Source: Paraburkholderia rhizosphaerae
GTDB lineage: Bacteria; Pseudomonadota; Gammaproteobacteria; Burkholderiales; Burkholderiaceae
NCBI RefSeq assembly: GCF_004366595.1
Contig: NZ_SORE01000044.1
Location: forward strand, 1-33,579
DNA: 33,579 bases
Reading direction: 5' to 3'
The notes below the pieces were generated by a model. It saw only the letters and a program-made list of their open reading frames with translations, was not told the origin of the DNA and searched no databases. Below, piece after piece: positions 22,414 through 30,376 of the stretch (its first letter is position 1; every line of letters begins with the position of its first letter). The position numbers were made by a program, and so were the translations under genes.

Positions 22414-24498
22414 TCAGGCCCAGCCGAGCGCGGCGATCACCATGTCGATCAGCTTGATGCACGGGAACGGCAGGATGATGCCGCCGAGGCCGTAAATCAG
22501 CAGGTTGCGGCGCAACAGCGACGCGGCGCCGATCGGCCGGTACTTGACGCCCTTCAGTGCGAGCGGAATCAGCATCACGATGATCACCGCGTTGAAGATC
22601 ACCGCGGACAGGATCGCCGAGGACGGCGTCGTCAGATGCATGATGTCGAGCACGCGCAACTGCGGATACGTCGACGCGAACGCCGCGGGGATGATCGCGA
22701 AGTATTTCGCGACGTCGTTGGCGATCGAGAACGTGGTCAGCGACCCGCGCGTCATCAGCATCTGCTTGCCGATCTCGACAATCTCGATCAGCTTGGTCGG
22801 GTTCGAGTCCAGATCGACCATGTTGCCCGCTTCCTTCGCGGCCTGCGTACCGGTGTTCATCGCCACCGCGACGTCGGCCTGCGCGAGCGCCGGTGCGTCG
22901 TTGGTGCCGTCGCCGGTCATCGCGACCATGCGGCCTTCAGCCTGGTGCGCGCGGATCGTCGCGAGCTTCGCTTCCGGCGTCGCTTCCGCGAGGAAGTCGT
23001 CGACGCCCGCTTCGGCTGCGATCGCCGCGGCGGTCAGCCGGTTGTCGCCGGTCACCATCACGGTCTTGATGCCCATCTTGCGCAGTTCGGCAAAACGTTC
23101 CTTGATGCCGCCCTTCACGACGTCCTTCAGCTCGATCACACCGAGCACGCGCGCACCCTGCTCGCTCTTTTCGGCGACCACCAGCGGCGTGCTGCCGCGC
23201 CGCGCGACTTCGTTCACGGCGTTCTGCACTTCAGCCGGGAAACGACCGCCGCGGGCTTCGACGTACGCCTTCACCGCATCGGACGCGCCCTTGCGGATCT
23301 CGCGATCGGCGAGGTCGACGCCGCTCATGCGGGTCTGCGCGCTAAAACCGATAAACACCGGATGCAGCGCCGCCATATCGCGCTGGCGGATATTGAAGCG
23401 CTGCTTCGCGAGCACCACGATGCTACGGCCTTCCGGCGTTTCGTCGGACAGCGATGCAAGCTGCGCCGCATCCGCGAGCGCTTCTTCGGTCACGCCCGGC
23501 GCCGGCACGAACGTCGAAGCCTGGCGGTTACCGAGCGTGATCGTGCCGGTCTTGTCGAGCAGCAGCACGTCGACGTCGCCGGCCGCTTCGACTGCGCGGC
23601 CCGACGTTGCGATCACGTTCGCCTGCATCATCCGGCTCATGCCGGCCACGCCGATCGCGGACAACAGACCGCCGATGGTGGTCGGAATCAGGCAGACCAG
23701 CAGCGCGACCAGCGCGGTAATCGTCACCACGTGACCAGCCTTCACCGCCTCGACCGCGAACATCGAGAACGGCAGCAGCGTGGCAGTAGCCAGCAGCAGC
23801 ACGATGGTCAGCGCGACGAGCAGAATGGTCAGCGCGATTTCGTTCGGCGTTTTCTGACGCTTCGCGCCTTCGACCATCGCGATCATGCGGTCGAGGAACG
23901 CTTCTCCCGGGTTCACCGTCACGCGCACGACGATCCAGTCCGACAGCACGCGCGTGCCGCCCGTGACCGACGAAAAGTCGCCGCCCGACTCGCGGATCAC
24001 CGGCGCGGACTCGCCGGTAATCGCCGATTCGTCGACCGATGCGACACCTTCGATCACTTCGCCGTCGGCCGGAATCGTGTCGCCGGTTTCGACCAGCACG
24101 ACGTCGCCCTTGCGCAGATCGGTGGCCGTCGTGATGCGGATCGGCGCCTTCGGATGCGGCTCGTTCAGCTTCTTGGCCATCACGTCTTTCTTCGCGCTGC
24201 GCAGCGACGCGGCCTGGGCCTTCGAACGGCCTTCGGCGAGCGCCTCCGCGAAGTTCGCGAAGAGCACCGTGAACCACAGCCACAGCGTGACGGCGAGAAT
24301 GAAGCCCGCCGGCGCCTCTGCCTGGCCGACGAGCGCGGCAAGCCACAGGATGGTGGTCAGAATGCTACCGACGTACACGCAGAACATCACCGGATTACGG
24401 AATTGCGTGCGCGGCGTCAGTTTCTTGAAGGAGTCCACGATCGCCGGGCGCAGTAGCGCCGGATCGAACATGGACCGGGTTGCGGAATGTTCAGTCAT
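22414..24498 (-). CDS. kdpB: Potassium-transporting ATPase KdpB subunit (P-type ATPase)
   Basis: KdpB hydrolyses ATP to drive potassium uptake through KdpA. The 694 residues contain TGES (161-164, whose serine corresponds to the inhibitory phosphoserine 162 of E. coli), the phosphorylation site DKTGT with D315, and the hinge GDGTNDAPALAQADVAVAM. Seven membrane helices are distributed as in the family. It follows kdpA by 36 bp. Nothing is missing; it should be a working subunit. Confidence 0.98.
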   Translation of the reverse strand: MTEHSATRSMFDPALLRPAIVDSFKKLTPRTQFRNPVMFCVYVGSILTTILWLAALVGQAEAPAGFILAVTLWLWFTVLFANFAEALAEGRSKAQAASLRSAKKDVMAKKLNEPHPKAPIRITTATDLRKGDVVLVETGDTIPADGEVIEGVASVDESAITGESAPVIRESGGDFSSVTGGTRVLSDWIVVRVTVNPGEAFLDRMIAMVEGAKRQKTPNEIALTILLVALTIVLLLATATLLPFSMFAVEAVKAGHVVTITALVALLVCLIPTTIGGLLSAIGVAGMSRMMQANVIATSGRAVEAAGDVDVLLLDKTGTITLGNRQASTFVPAPGVTEEALADAAQLASLSDETPEGRSIVVLAKQRFNIRQRDMAALHPVFIGFSAQTRMSGVDLADREIRKGASDAVKAYVEARGGRFPAEVQNAVNEVARRGSTPLVVAEKSEQGARVLGVIELKDVVKGGIKERFAELRKMGIKTVMVTGDNRLTAAAIAAEAGVDDFLAEATPEAKLATIRAHQAEGRMVAMTGDGTNDAPALAQADVAVAMNTGTQAAKEAGNMVDLDSNPTKLIEIVEIGKQMLMTRGSLTTFSIANDVAKYFAIIPAAFASTYPQLRVLDIMHLTTPSSAILSAVIFNAVIIVMLIPLALKGVKYRPIGAASLLRRNLLIYGLGGIILPFPCIKLIDMVIAALGWA

Positions 24499-24534
24499 TT
24501 GTTCCTCGAATATTCTGTGGTGCGAGGTCCGTCA

Positions 24535-26340
24535 TCACTGGCCGAGAATCATCATCAGCTGCTCGATGCCAGGACCGAGCGCAAGCGCCGGCACGTAAGT
24601 CAGCGCGCCAACCAGCAGCACCGTGCCAAGCAGCAGCACGACGAATAGCGCACCGTGCGTCGGCAACGTACCGGCCGTCACGCCAAGCCGTTTCTTCGCG
24701 GCGAGCGACCCGGCGATAGCCAGTGCCGGCACCAGCGAGCCGAAGCGGCCGAACCACATGCAGATCGCGAGAATCACGTTGTAGAACGGCGTGCTCACGG
24801 TCAGACCTGCGAACGCACTGCCGTTGTTGTTCGCGGCCGAACTGAATGCGTAGAGGATTTCCGAGAAGCCGTGCGGACCCGGGTTCGCGATACCGGCCTT
24901 GCCCGCATCGGTCAGCACGCCGATCGACGCACCGACCAGCACGAGCAGCGGCGTCAGCAGGATCATGATCGACACCATCTTCATCTCGTACGCCTCGATC
25001 TTCTTGCCGACGTACTCGGGCGTGCGGCCGATCATCAGCCCCGCGACGAATACCGCAAGCAACGCGAACGCAAGCATCCCGTACAGACCAGAACCGACAC
25101 CGCCGAAGATCACTTCGCCGAGCTGGATCAGCAACATCGGGACAAGTCCGCCCAACGGCGTCAGCGAGTCGTGCGCATTGTTGACCGCGCCGCACGATGC
25201 CGCCGTGGTCGCCACCGTGAAGATGCCGGACTGAGCGATACCGAAGCGGGTTTCCTTGCCCTCCATGTTGCCGCCCGTTTGCAGCGCGCTCGCGTTCTGA
25301 TCGACGTGCAGCGCTGTCAGCAGCGGATTGCCGGATTGCTCGGAGCCGATCTCGATCGCCACGCACGACGCGAACGCGATCGTCATCACCGCGAGCACCG
25401 CGATACCCTGGCGTTTGTCGGCAACCATCCTGCCGAAGACGAGACACAGCGCCGCCGGGATCAACAGCATCGAGATCATCTGCACGAAGTTCGCGAACGG
25501 CGTCGGATTTTCAAACGGGTGCGCGGAGTTCGCATTGAAGAAGCCGCCACCATTGGTACCGAGCATCTTGATCGCTTCCTGCGACGCAACTGGGCCCATC
25601 GCGAGCGTCTGTTTCGTGACCGGCGTGTCGACCGTCACCGGATTGCCCTTCGCATCCTTGACCGGATTGCCTTGCGCATCGAGCTTCGGCGCAGCGTAGG
25701 TCGTGGTCTGCAGCGTCGGCACGTCCTCATACGCCTTGAAGTTCTGGATCACGCCCTGGCTCATGAAGATCGCGGCGATGATCGCGGACATCGGCAGCAG
25801 CACATACAGCGTGATGCGCGTGATGTCGACCCAGAAGTTGCCGATCGTATTCGCGGAGTGCCGCGCAAAGCCGCGAACCATCGCGATCACCACGACGATA
25901 CCGGTAGCCGCCGACAGGAAGTTCTGCACGGTGAAGCCGAGCATCTGCGTCAGATAGCTGACCGCCTGCTCACCCGAATAGTCCTGCCAGTTCGTGTTGG
26001 TGACGAAGCTGACGGCCGTGTTGAATGCTGCGTCGGGCGTCATTGCGGTCATTTGCTGCGGATTGCCAGGCAGCAAGCCTTGCACGCGCAGAATCAGGTA
26101 CAGAAACAGCATGCCGAACACGTTGAACGCAACCGTGACGATCGCGTACTGCTTCCAGCCCATTTCCGCGGACGAATTGACGCCCGCGATGCGATACAGC
26201 AGCTTTTCGAGCGGGCCGAACCAGCGCACAACGCGCGAGCTGCCGTCCATTACGTTGGTGATATAGCGCGCGACGGGCACCGCCAGCGCGAGCAGCACGA
26301 TGATGAAGATCGCCGGCTGCAGGACATTATTGGCATTCAT
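24535..26340 (-). CDS. kdpA: Potassium-transporting ATPase KdpA subunit (potassium channel-like)
   Basis: KdpA selects and conducts potassium; it is related to the SKT channels. The 601 residues have about ten membrane helices and the four selectivity-filter repeats, of which TNTNWQDYSGE, GTNGGGFFN, SCGAVNNAHDSLTPLGG and NNNGSAFAG are readily seen. Length is slightly above the E. coli protein (557), mainly from a periplasmic insertion around LDAQGNPVKDAKGNP. Its ATG overlaps the kdpF stop codon by 4 bp (ATGA), so it is coupled to kdpF. Confidence 0.98.
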   Translation of the reverse strand: MNANNVLQPAIFIIVLLALAVPVARYITNVMDGSSRVVRWFGPLEKLLYRIAGVNSSAEMGWKQYAIVTVAFNVFGMLFLYLILRVQGLLPGNPQQMTAMTPDAAFNTAVSFVTNTNWQDYSGEQAVSYLTQMLGFTVQNFLSAATGIVVVIAMVRGFARHSANTIGNFWVDITRITLYVLLPMSAIIAAIFMSQGVIQNFKAYEDVPTLQTTTYAAPKLDAQGNPVKDAKGNPVTVDTPVTKQTLAMGPVASQEAIKMLGTNGGGFFNANSAHPFENPTPFANFVQMISMLLIPAALCLVFGRMVADKRQGIAVLAVMTIAFASCVAIEIGSEQSGNPLLTALHVDQNASALQTGGNMEGKETRFGIAQSGIFTVATTAASCGAVNNAHDSLTPLGGLVPMLLIQLGEVIFGGVGSGLYGMLAFALLAVFVAGLMIGRTPEYVGKKIEAYEMKMVSIMILLTPLLVLVGASIGVLTDAGKAGIANPGPHGFSEILYAFSSAANNNGSAFAGLTVSTPFYNVILAICMWFGRFGSLVPALAIAGSLAAKKRLGVTAGTLPTHGALFVVLLLGTVLLVGALTYVPALALGPGIEQLMMILGQ

Positions 26341-26429
26341 TCAATGTCCTCCGCGCGCAGTAGCGCATAGACCAGATAAACGAAAAGGAGCGCCGTCGCG
26401 GCGCCGGATAGCCAGAGGATCCAGGTCAT
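26337..26429 (-). CDS. kdpF: Potassium-transporting ATPase KdpF subunit
   Basis: KdpF is the tiny membrane subunit that stabilises the KdpABC complex. The ORF encodes 30 residues: a single hydrophobic helix (about 3-24) ending in the family's usual LVYALLRAED pattern. The ATG is preceded by AAGGAG six bases upstream. It overlaps the upstream small ORF by 4 bp and kdpA by 4 bp (both ATGA), so the three are translated as a chain. Confidence 0.92.
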   Translation of the reverse strand: MTWILWLSGAATALLFVYLVYALLRAEDIE

Positions 26430-26539
26430 GAGCGCGCTCCTTGTCCCCGCCGGAATTGCATCAGCTTCGAGCAGCCGGCGACGAGCCCGAAGGTGAGCAC
26501 CGTGAATATCACGAGGCCCCCGACATACAGCACATCCAT
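26426..26539 (-). CDS. Unnamed 37-residue membrane protein leading the kdp operon
   Basis: This short ORF encodes 37 residues: one membrane helix (about 4-22, LYVGGLVIFTVLTFGLVAG), a cysteine at 23, and a basic cytoplasmic tail (KLMQFRRGQGARS). Its stop overlaps the kdpF start as ATGA, and GGGGA lies 7 nt before its ATG, so it has good translation signals. An out-of-frame ATG five bases upstream reads only 11 codons. Small membrane ORFs of similar start (MD-LY-L...) occur before kdpF in other bacteria as I recall, but I know of no named function. It may be an accessory subunit or a regulator of pump assembly. Confidence 0.75.
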   Translation of the reverse strand: MDVLYVGGLVIFTVLTFGLVAGCSKLMQFRRGQGARS

Positions 26540-26575
26540 TTCATGTTCCCCATTGTTGGCTATGGATGCGGAACG

Positions 26576-26630
26576 TTATTCCGATTCAGATAAAGGCCTG
26601 GTCAAAGATGGTTTGAACGGCGTAAAAATC
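26576..26630 (-). promoter_or_regulatory. kdp promoter and candidate KdpE site
   Basis: On the minus strand TTGACC (26605-26600) is followed after 18 bp by GAATAA (26581-26576), a fair sigma-70 promoter about 37 bp from the first ORF. Just upstream, GATTTTTACGCCG (26630-26618) resembles the T-run followed by ACACC of the E. coli KdpE operator, and it sits in the same place next to the -35. Confidence 0.5.
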
Positions 26631-26638
26631 ACGTAAAC

Positions 26639-26671
26639 GAAAAAGCCGCCCCACTGGAAGGTGGGACGGCT
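26639..26671 (-). terminator. Intrinsic terminator after the quinone oxidoreductase gene
   Basis: On the minus strand an 11-bp stem (AGCCGUCCCAC / GUGGGGCGGCU, one U-G pair) with a 6-nt loop is followed by a run of U. It begins 72 bp after the oxidoreductase stop codon and ends 34 bp before the kdp promoter, so it insulates the kdp operon. Confidence 0.85.
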
Positions 26672-26742
26672 ACGGGGTGCGACAGCAGGGCGCGTCAGCG
26701 GGCGGCGGGCGGGCCGCGCGTGACCAGGTAAAAAGTAACCGG

Positions 26743-27717
26743 TTACGGCAACAGGACGGTCGAGCCGGTCGTGCGCCGTGCTTCGAGGTCCTCATGAGCC
26801 TTCGCGACATCGGCGAGCGCATAGCGCTGGTTGACGCTCGTTTTCACCTTGCCCGATACCAGCACGTCGAACAGTTCGGACGACATCGTCTCGAGGTCGC
26901 TGCGTTTGCCGATATAGCTAAACAAGGTGGGCCGCGTAAAAAACAGCGAGCCGCGTCCAGCCAGATCTTGCGAATCGATCGGCGGCAACGGGCCCGACGA
27001 ATTGCCGAACGTAACGAACAGACCCAGCGGCGCGAGGCAATCGAGTGACCCGGTGTACGTGTCCTTACCGATCGAATCGTATACGACCGGCACGCCCGCG
27101 CCATTCGTGATCTCGCGAACGCGTTTCGTGAAGTTTTCACGCGTATAGACGATCGGGTAATCGCAACCGTGCGCTTTTGCAATGTCCGCCTTTTCGTCCG
27201 AGCCGACCGTGCCGATCACGGTTGCGCCGAGCGCCTTCGCCCACTGGCACACGAACAGGCCGACGCCACCCGCGGCCGCCTGGATCAGGATCGTATCGCC
27301 GGGCTTCACGCGATACGTGCGGCGCAGCAGATACTGCGCGGTCAGACCTTGCAGCATCACCGATGCGGCCTCTTCGTAGCCGAGCGCGTCGGGAATCTTC
27401 ACGACGTTAGCGGCGGGCATCACGCGCTCCTGCGTGTACGCGCCCGGCGGACGTGACGCATACGCGACGCGATCGCCGGGCTTCAGATGCGTGACACCGC
27501 TGCCCACCGCGACCACTTCGCCCGCGGCCTCCATGCCGAGCCCGCCCGGCAGCGGCAACGGATACAGCCCGTTGCGGAAGTACACGTCGATGTAATTGAG
27601 GCCGACCGCATGCTGCCTGATGCGGATTTCGCCGTCGCCCGGCTCGCCCACGTCGACGTCGACCCACTTCATCACTTCGGGGCCACCCGTCTTGTCGAAT
27701 CGTATTGCCTTGACCAT
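26743..27717 (-). CDS. qor: NADPH:quinone oxidoreductase (zeta-crystallin type)
   Basis: The 324-residue zinc-free medium-chain dehydrogenase is of the Qor family. The N-terminal catalytic domain has NYIDVYFRNGLYP (41-53). The NADPH-binding domain has AAAGGVG (147-153), the family's version of the Rossmann motif. The structural zinc cysteines of alcohol dehydrogenases are absent. It is full length. It follows methylglyoxal synthase by 21 bp and ends before a clear intrinsic terminator, so it is the last gene of a minus-strand set. Substrates are likely quinones or reactive enones. Confidence 0.94.
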   Translation of the reverse strand: MVKAIRFDKTGGPEVMKWVDVDVGEPGDGEIRIRQHAVGLNYIDVYFRNGLYPLPLPGGLGMEAAGEVVAVGSGVTHLKPGDRVAYASRPPGAYTQERVMPAANVVKIPDALGYEEAASVMLQGLTAQYLLRRTYRVKPGDTILIQAAAGGVGLFVCQWAKALGATVIGTVGSDEKADIAKAHGCDYPIVYTRENFTKRVREITNGAGVPVVYDSIGKDTYTGSLDCLAPLGLFVTFGNSSGPLPPIDSQDLAGRGSLFFTRPTLFSYIGKRSDLETMSSELFDVLVSGKVKTSVNQRYALADVAKAHEDLEARRTTGSTVLLP

Positions 27718-27738
27718 CGTTCCAATTCTCCAGTTCGT

Positions 27739-28128
27739 TCAGACTCGCTGCTTCATCCGCAGCGTCAATACATCGAGAATCATCCGCGCGGTCGAGATGT
27801 TCGTCGCGCACGGCACGTTGTGGACGTCGCACGCTCGCACCAGCGCGTTGATGTCGGGTTCGTGCGGCTGCGGCGTCATCGGGTCGCGCAGGAAAATCAC
27901 CATATCGACACGGCCTTCGGCAAGCTGCGCGCCGATCTGCAAATCGCCGCCGTTCGGTCCGGATAGCATCCGCTCGACTGGCAGCCCGTGCGCCGCGGTG
28001 ACCCGTGCGCCGGTCGTGCCGGTCGCAAGCAGATCGCATCGCTTCAACGTATCGGCATATTCGCCGGCCAGTTTTACGATGTCGTCTTTCTTGTGATCGT
28101 GCGCGATCAGTGCGATACGAGTTGTCAT
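27739..28128 (-). CDS. mgsA: Methylglyoxal synthase
   Basis: MgsA converts dihydroxyacetone phosphate to methylglyoxal and phosphate, a bypass that frees phosphate when sugar phosphates build up. The 129 residues keep the phosphate-binding TGTTG (36-40) and the active-site residues D62 (GPNGGD), D82, H89 and D92 (RDPMTPQPHEPD), matching D71, D91, H98 and D101 of E. coli. The ATG has GGGGGA about nine bases upstream. It is followed at 21 bp by qor. Confidence 0.96.
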   Translation of the reverse strand: MTTRIALIAHDHKKDDIVKLAGEYADTLKRCDLLATGTTGARVTAAHGLPVERMLSGPNGGDLQIGAQLAEGRVDMVIFLRDPMTPQPHEPDINALVRACDVHNVPCATNISTARMILDVLTLRMKQRV

Positions 28129-28153
28129 TGTTCGATTCCCCCTGGTTTGTTGT

Positions 28154-28274
28154 TGACTGCTTTTAACTTGCTTCTGACTGCTTTCAACTGCATGTCACTG
28201 CGTGCGGCGGCTTGGGTGTTAATGCGCCGCTTGTGTCCCGGCTTGTGTCCTTGCTTGTGTCCTTGCTTCGGTCC
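28154..28274. repeat. Two short repeat sets in the SDR-mgsA gap
   Basis: The 203-bp gap carries TGACTGCTTTTAACT and TGACTGCTTTCAACT (28154-28168 and 28175-28189, 21-bp period). It also carries four copies of a 10-bp core GCTTGTGTCC at a 12-bp period (28229-28274, the last copy degenerate). Both lie in the leader region of mgsA on the minus strand. Confidence 0.75.
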
Positions 28275-28331
28275 GCGGTCGAGGCCGGGTATCGGCCTTC
28301 CGTTTCGTGCGCTTTGGCACCCGCGGGTTCG

Positions 28332-29123
28332 TCAGAAAGTGCCCGGATAAGCGCCGCCATCGATCAGCAGATTCTGTCCGGTGATGTAGCCCGCATGCCT
28401 GCTGCACAGAAACGCGCAGGCGCGGCCGAATTCGTCCGCGGTGCCGAAACGGCCAGCCGGAATGCCCGCCTCGCGCCGCTTGCGCGCTTCGTCGATCGTG
28501 ATGTTCTGCGCCTTTGCATAGCCGACCAGCGTGGCTGCGATGCGATCCGTATCGAATGCGCCGGGCAGCAGGTTGTTGATCGTCACGCCATGCGGCGCGA
28601 CCTTGCGCGCAACGCCCGCGACGAAACCGGTCAACCCGGAGCGCGCGCCATTCGAGAGCCCCAGCACATCGATCGGCGCCTTCACCGACGAGCTCGTGAT
28701 ATTCACGACCCGGCCAAAGCCGCGCGCGATCATCCCGTCGATGGTCGCGCGGATCAGTTCGATCGGCGTCAGCATGTTCGCTTCGAGTGCGCTGATCCAG
28801 TCGTCGTGCGTGAAGTTGCGAAAGTCGCCCGGCGGCGGCCCGCCCGCGTTGGTCACGAGAATGTCCGGCTGCGGGCACGCGGCAAGCGCGGCGGCGCGGC
28901 CCTCGGGCGTCGTGATGTCGCAAGCGACCGATTTCACGGTCGCGCCGCTCTTTGCCGCGATGCGGGAGCGAATGTCGCCGGCGGTCGCTTCCAGCGTGGC
29001 CGCGGTGCGCGCGACGATCACGATATCCACGCCTTCGGCCGCAAGGGCCTCCGCGCAACCGCGGCCGAGCCCCTTGCTCGCCGCGCAGACCAGAGCGGTA
29101 CGCCCTGCGATTCCCAGATCCAT
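28332..29123 (-). CDS. Atypical short-chain dehydrogenase (BKR-like) lacking the catalytic Tyr/Lys
   Basis: The 263-residue SDR fold has a changed cofactor motif, CAASKGLG (13-20), instead of TGxxxGxG, while NAG (92-94) is kept. Ser near 143-146 is present, but the position of the usual Tyr-x3-Lys reads S157-x3-R161 (LSNGARSGL). This matches the BKR-like SDR subgroup (cd05344 type), known to lack a perfect catalytic tetrad, so it is probably not random decay. The substrate is unknown; a FabG label would be misleading. It is upstream of mgsA and qor on the same strand, after a 203-bp gap. Confidence 0.88.
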   Translation of the reverse strand: MDLGIAGRTALVCAASKGLGRGCAEALAAEGVDIVIVARTAATLEATAGDIRSRIAAKSGATVKSVACDITTPEGRAAALAACPQPDILVTNAGGPPPGDFRNFTHDDWISALEANMLTPIELIRATIDGMIARGFGRVVNITSSSVKAPIDVLGLSNGARSGLTGFVAGVARKVAPHGVTINNLLPGAFDTDRIAATLVGYAKAQNITIDEARKRREAGIPAGRFGTADEFGRACAFLCSRHAGYITGQNLLIDGGAYPGTF

Positions 29124-29196
29124 GTGAGTGCCCTTGGTTGATATGCGTGACCAGGTGCGGCCTTCGGTTTTACCTCCTGGCCGCCTGTTATCTGGC

Positions 29197-29213
29197 TGTC
29201 AGTTTTGCTGACA
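29197..29213. promoter_or_regulatory. Inverted repeat upstream of the atypical SDR gene
   Basis: TGTCAG, five bases, then CTGACA forms a perfect 6-bp inverted repeat 74 bp upstream of the SDR start codon. It is arranged as an inverted, not direct, repeat, so it is not a Pho box. It could be an operator for a dimeric regulator. Confidence 0.3.
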
Positions 29214-29221
29214 AGCATGCC

Positions 29222-29245
29222 TACAGGCTTGCTTACAGGCTTGCT
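29222..29245. repeat. 12-bp tandem repeat (2 copies)
   Basis: TACAGGCTTGCT is repeated exactly head to tail. A partial related copy (CAAGCATGCC) precedes it. It is one of several 12-bp tandem repeats confined to gaps in this window. Confidence 0.8.
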
Positions 29246-29725
29246 GACCGGGTGACGGACCAGCCGCCGTGACCGATACCGACCGCCGTTGCCCCGATTC
29301 TAGAAGAATCGACGCGGTGCTGCCCGAGCCCGCGCGATCGGCAAAAATCCTGCGTTTCATCTGGCGATACTTTCGGTAAACTTGCACGCGTGGCGCACCG
29401 GTCTTCCGGTCGCCTGCGGTTGCGCGCTGCAAATTCGTGCCGCAGTTGGTTTCGCTCTTCCCGTTCGCTGTTCGGCGACACGCAGTTGCGTTGCGTGACG
29501 TCGGGTTATGTTGCGTGATGTTGCGTTGTGGTCCGTCCTGCATTGACGCTCTTCGGTGCCGTTTATGCAGCGCGCCACTTGCGACGCGAGCATCCCGGAC
29601 AAGAGCGGCAGGCAACGTGGCAAGCGCAGGCAGCAATCGCCTTTTTCAACATCGTTCGCCGCCGTTCGCCCCATGTGCCGCGGTGAAATGTTTCGTCGTC
29701 TCGATCCTTCGCCCCGCGCCGCGCC

Positions 29726-30376
29726 ATGACACAAAACAGCCGTTTTCCGAATCTCTTTATCCTCGATCATCCGTTGATCCAGCATAAGCTCACGCATATG
29801 CGCGACCGCGATACGTCGACGCGCACGTTCCGCGAGTTGCTGCGCGAGATCACGCTGCTGATGGGCTACGAAATCACCCGCAACCTGCCGATGACCACGC
29901 GCCGCGTCACCACGCCGCTGGTCGAGATCGATGCGCCGGTGATCGCCGGCAAGAAGCTCGCGATCGTGCCGGTGCTACGCGCGGGCGTCGGCATGTCCGA
30001 CGGGCTGATGGAGCTGATCCCGTCCGCGCGGGTCGGCCATATCGGTGTGTACCGCGATGCGGATCATCGTCCGGTCGAGTACCTGGTGCGGCTGCCGGAT
30101 CTCGAGGACCGCATCTTTATCCTGTGCGACCCGATGGTGGCGACCGGCTACTCGGCGGTCCATGCGGTCGATGTGCTGAAGCGTCGCGGCGTGCCCGGCG
30201 AAAACATTTCATTTCTTGCACTGGTCGCGGCGCCCGAAGGCGTGCAGGTGTTTCACGACGCCCATCCTGACGTGAAGCTTTTTGTCGCATCGCTCGATTC
30301 GCATCTGAACGAGCACGCTTACATCATCCCCGGCCTCGGCGACGCCGGCGACCGGCTGTTCGGCACGAAGAACTAA
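29726..30376 (+). CDS. upp: Uracil phosphoribosyltransferase
   Basis: Upp salvages uracil to UMP using PRPP. The 216 residues have the PRPP-binding loop DPMVATGYSA (135-144) and the uracil-site end HAYIIPGLGDAGDRLFGTKN typical of the family. The start ATG gives the usual beta-proteobacterial N-terminus (MTQNSRFPNLFILDHPLIQH), although no ribosome binding site is visible. It stands alone between a divergent SDR gene and yebC. No clear terminator follows. Confidence 0.97.
   Translation: MTQNSRFPNLFILDHPLIQHKLTHMRDRDTSTRTFRELLREITLLMGYEITRNLPMTTRRVTTPLVEIDAPVIAGKKLAIVPVLRAGVGMSDGLMELIPSARVGHIGVYRDADHRPVEYLVRLPDLEDRIFILCDPMVATGYSAVHAVDVLKRRGVPGENISFLALVAAPEGVQVFHDAHPDVKLFVASLDSHLNEHAYIIPGLGDAGDRLFGTKN

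Larger units (their letters stand above)
29124..29725. other. 602-bp divergent gap between the SDR gene and upp
   Basis: No gene is supported; an ORF on the minus strand (29199-29636) reads as low-complexity and contains the repeats. Visible elements are an inverted repeat (29197-29213), a 12-bp tandem repeat (TACAGGCTTGCT twice, 29222-29245), and several TTGCGT copies (29486-29526, including ATGTTGCGT twice at 10-bp spacing). Promoters for both flanking genes must lie here, but I cannot point to them with confidence. Confidence 0.4.

Noticed and set aside
22402..26370. Long plus-strand ORFs opposite kdpB and kdpA (684 and 571 codons)
   Set aside because: Mirror frames of full-length pump subunits.
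29197..29213. Possible Pho box upstream of the SDR gene
   Set aside because: The TGTCA motifs are inverted relative to each other rather than direct repeats at 11-bp spacing.
29199..29636. 146-codon minus-strand ORF between the SDR gene and upp
   Set aside because: Composition is unlike the neighbouring genes, it runs through tandem repeats, and it has no recognisable domain.
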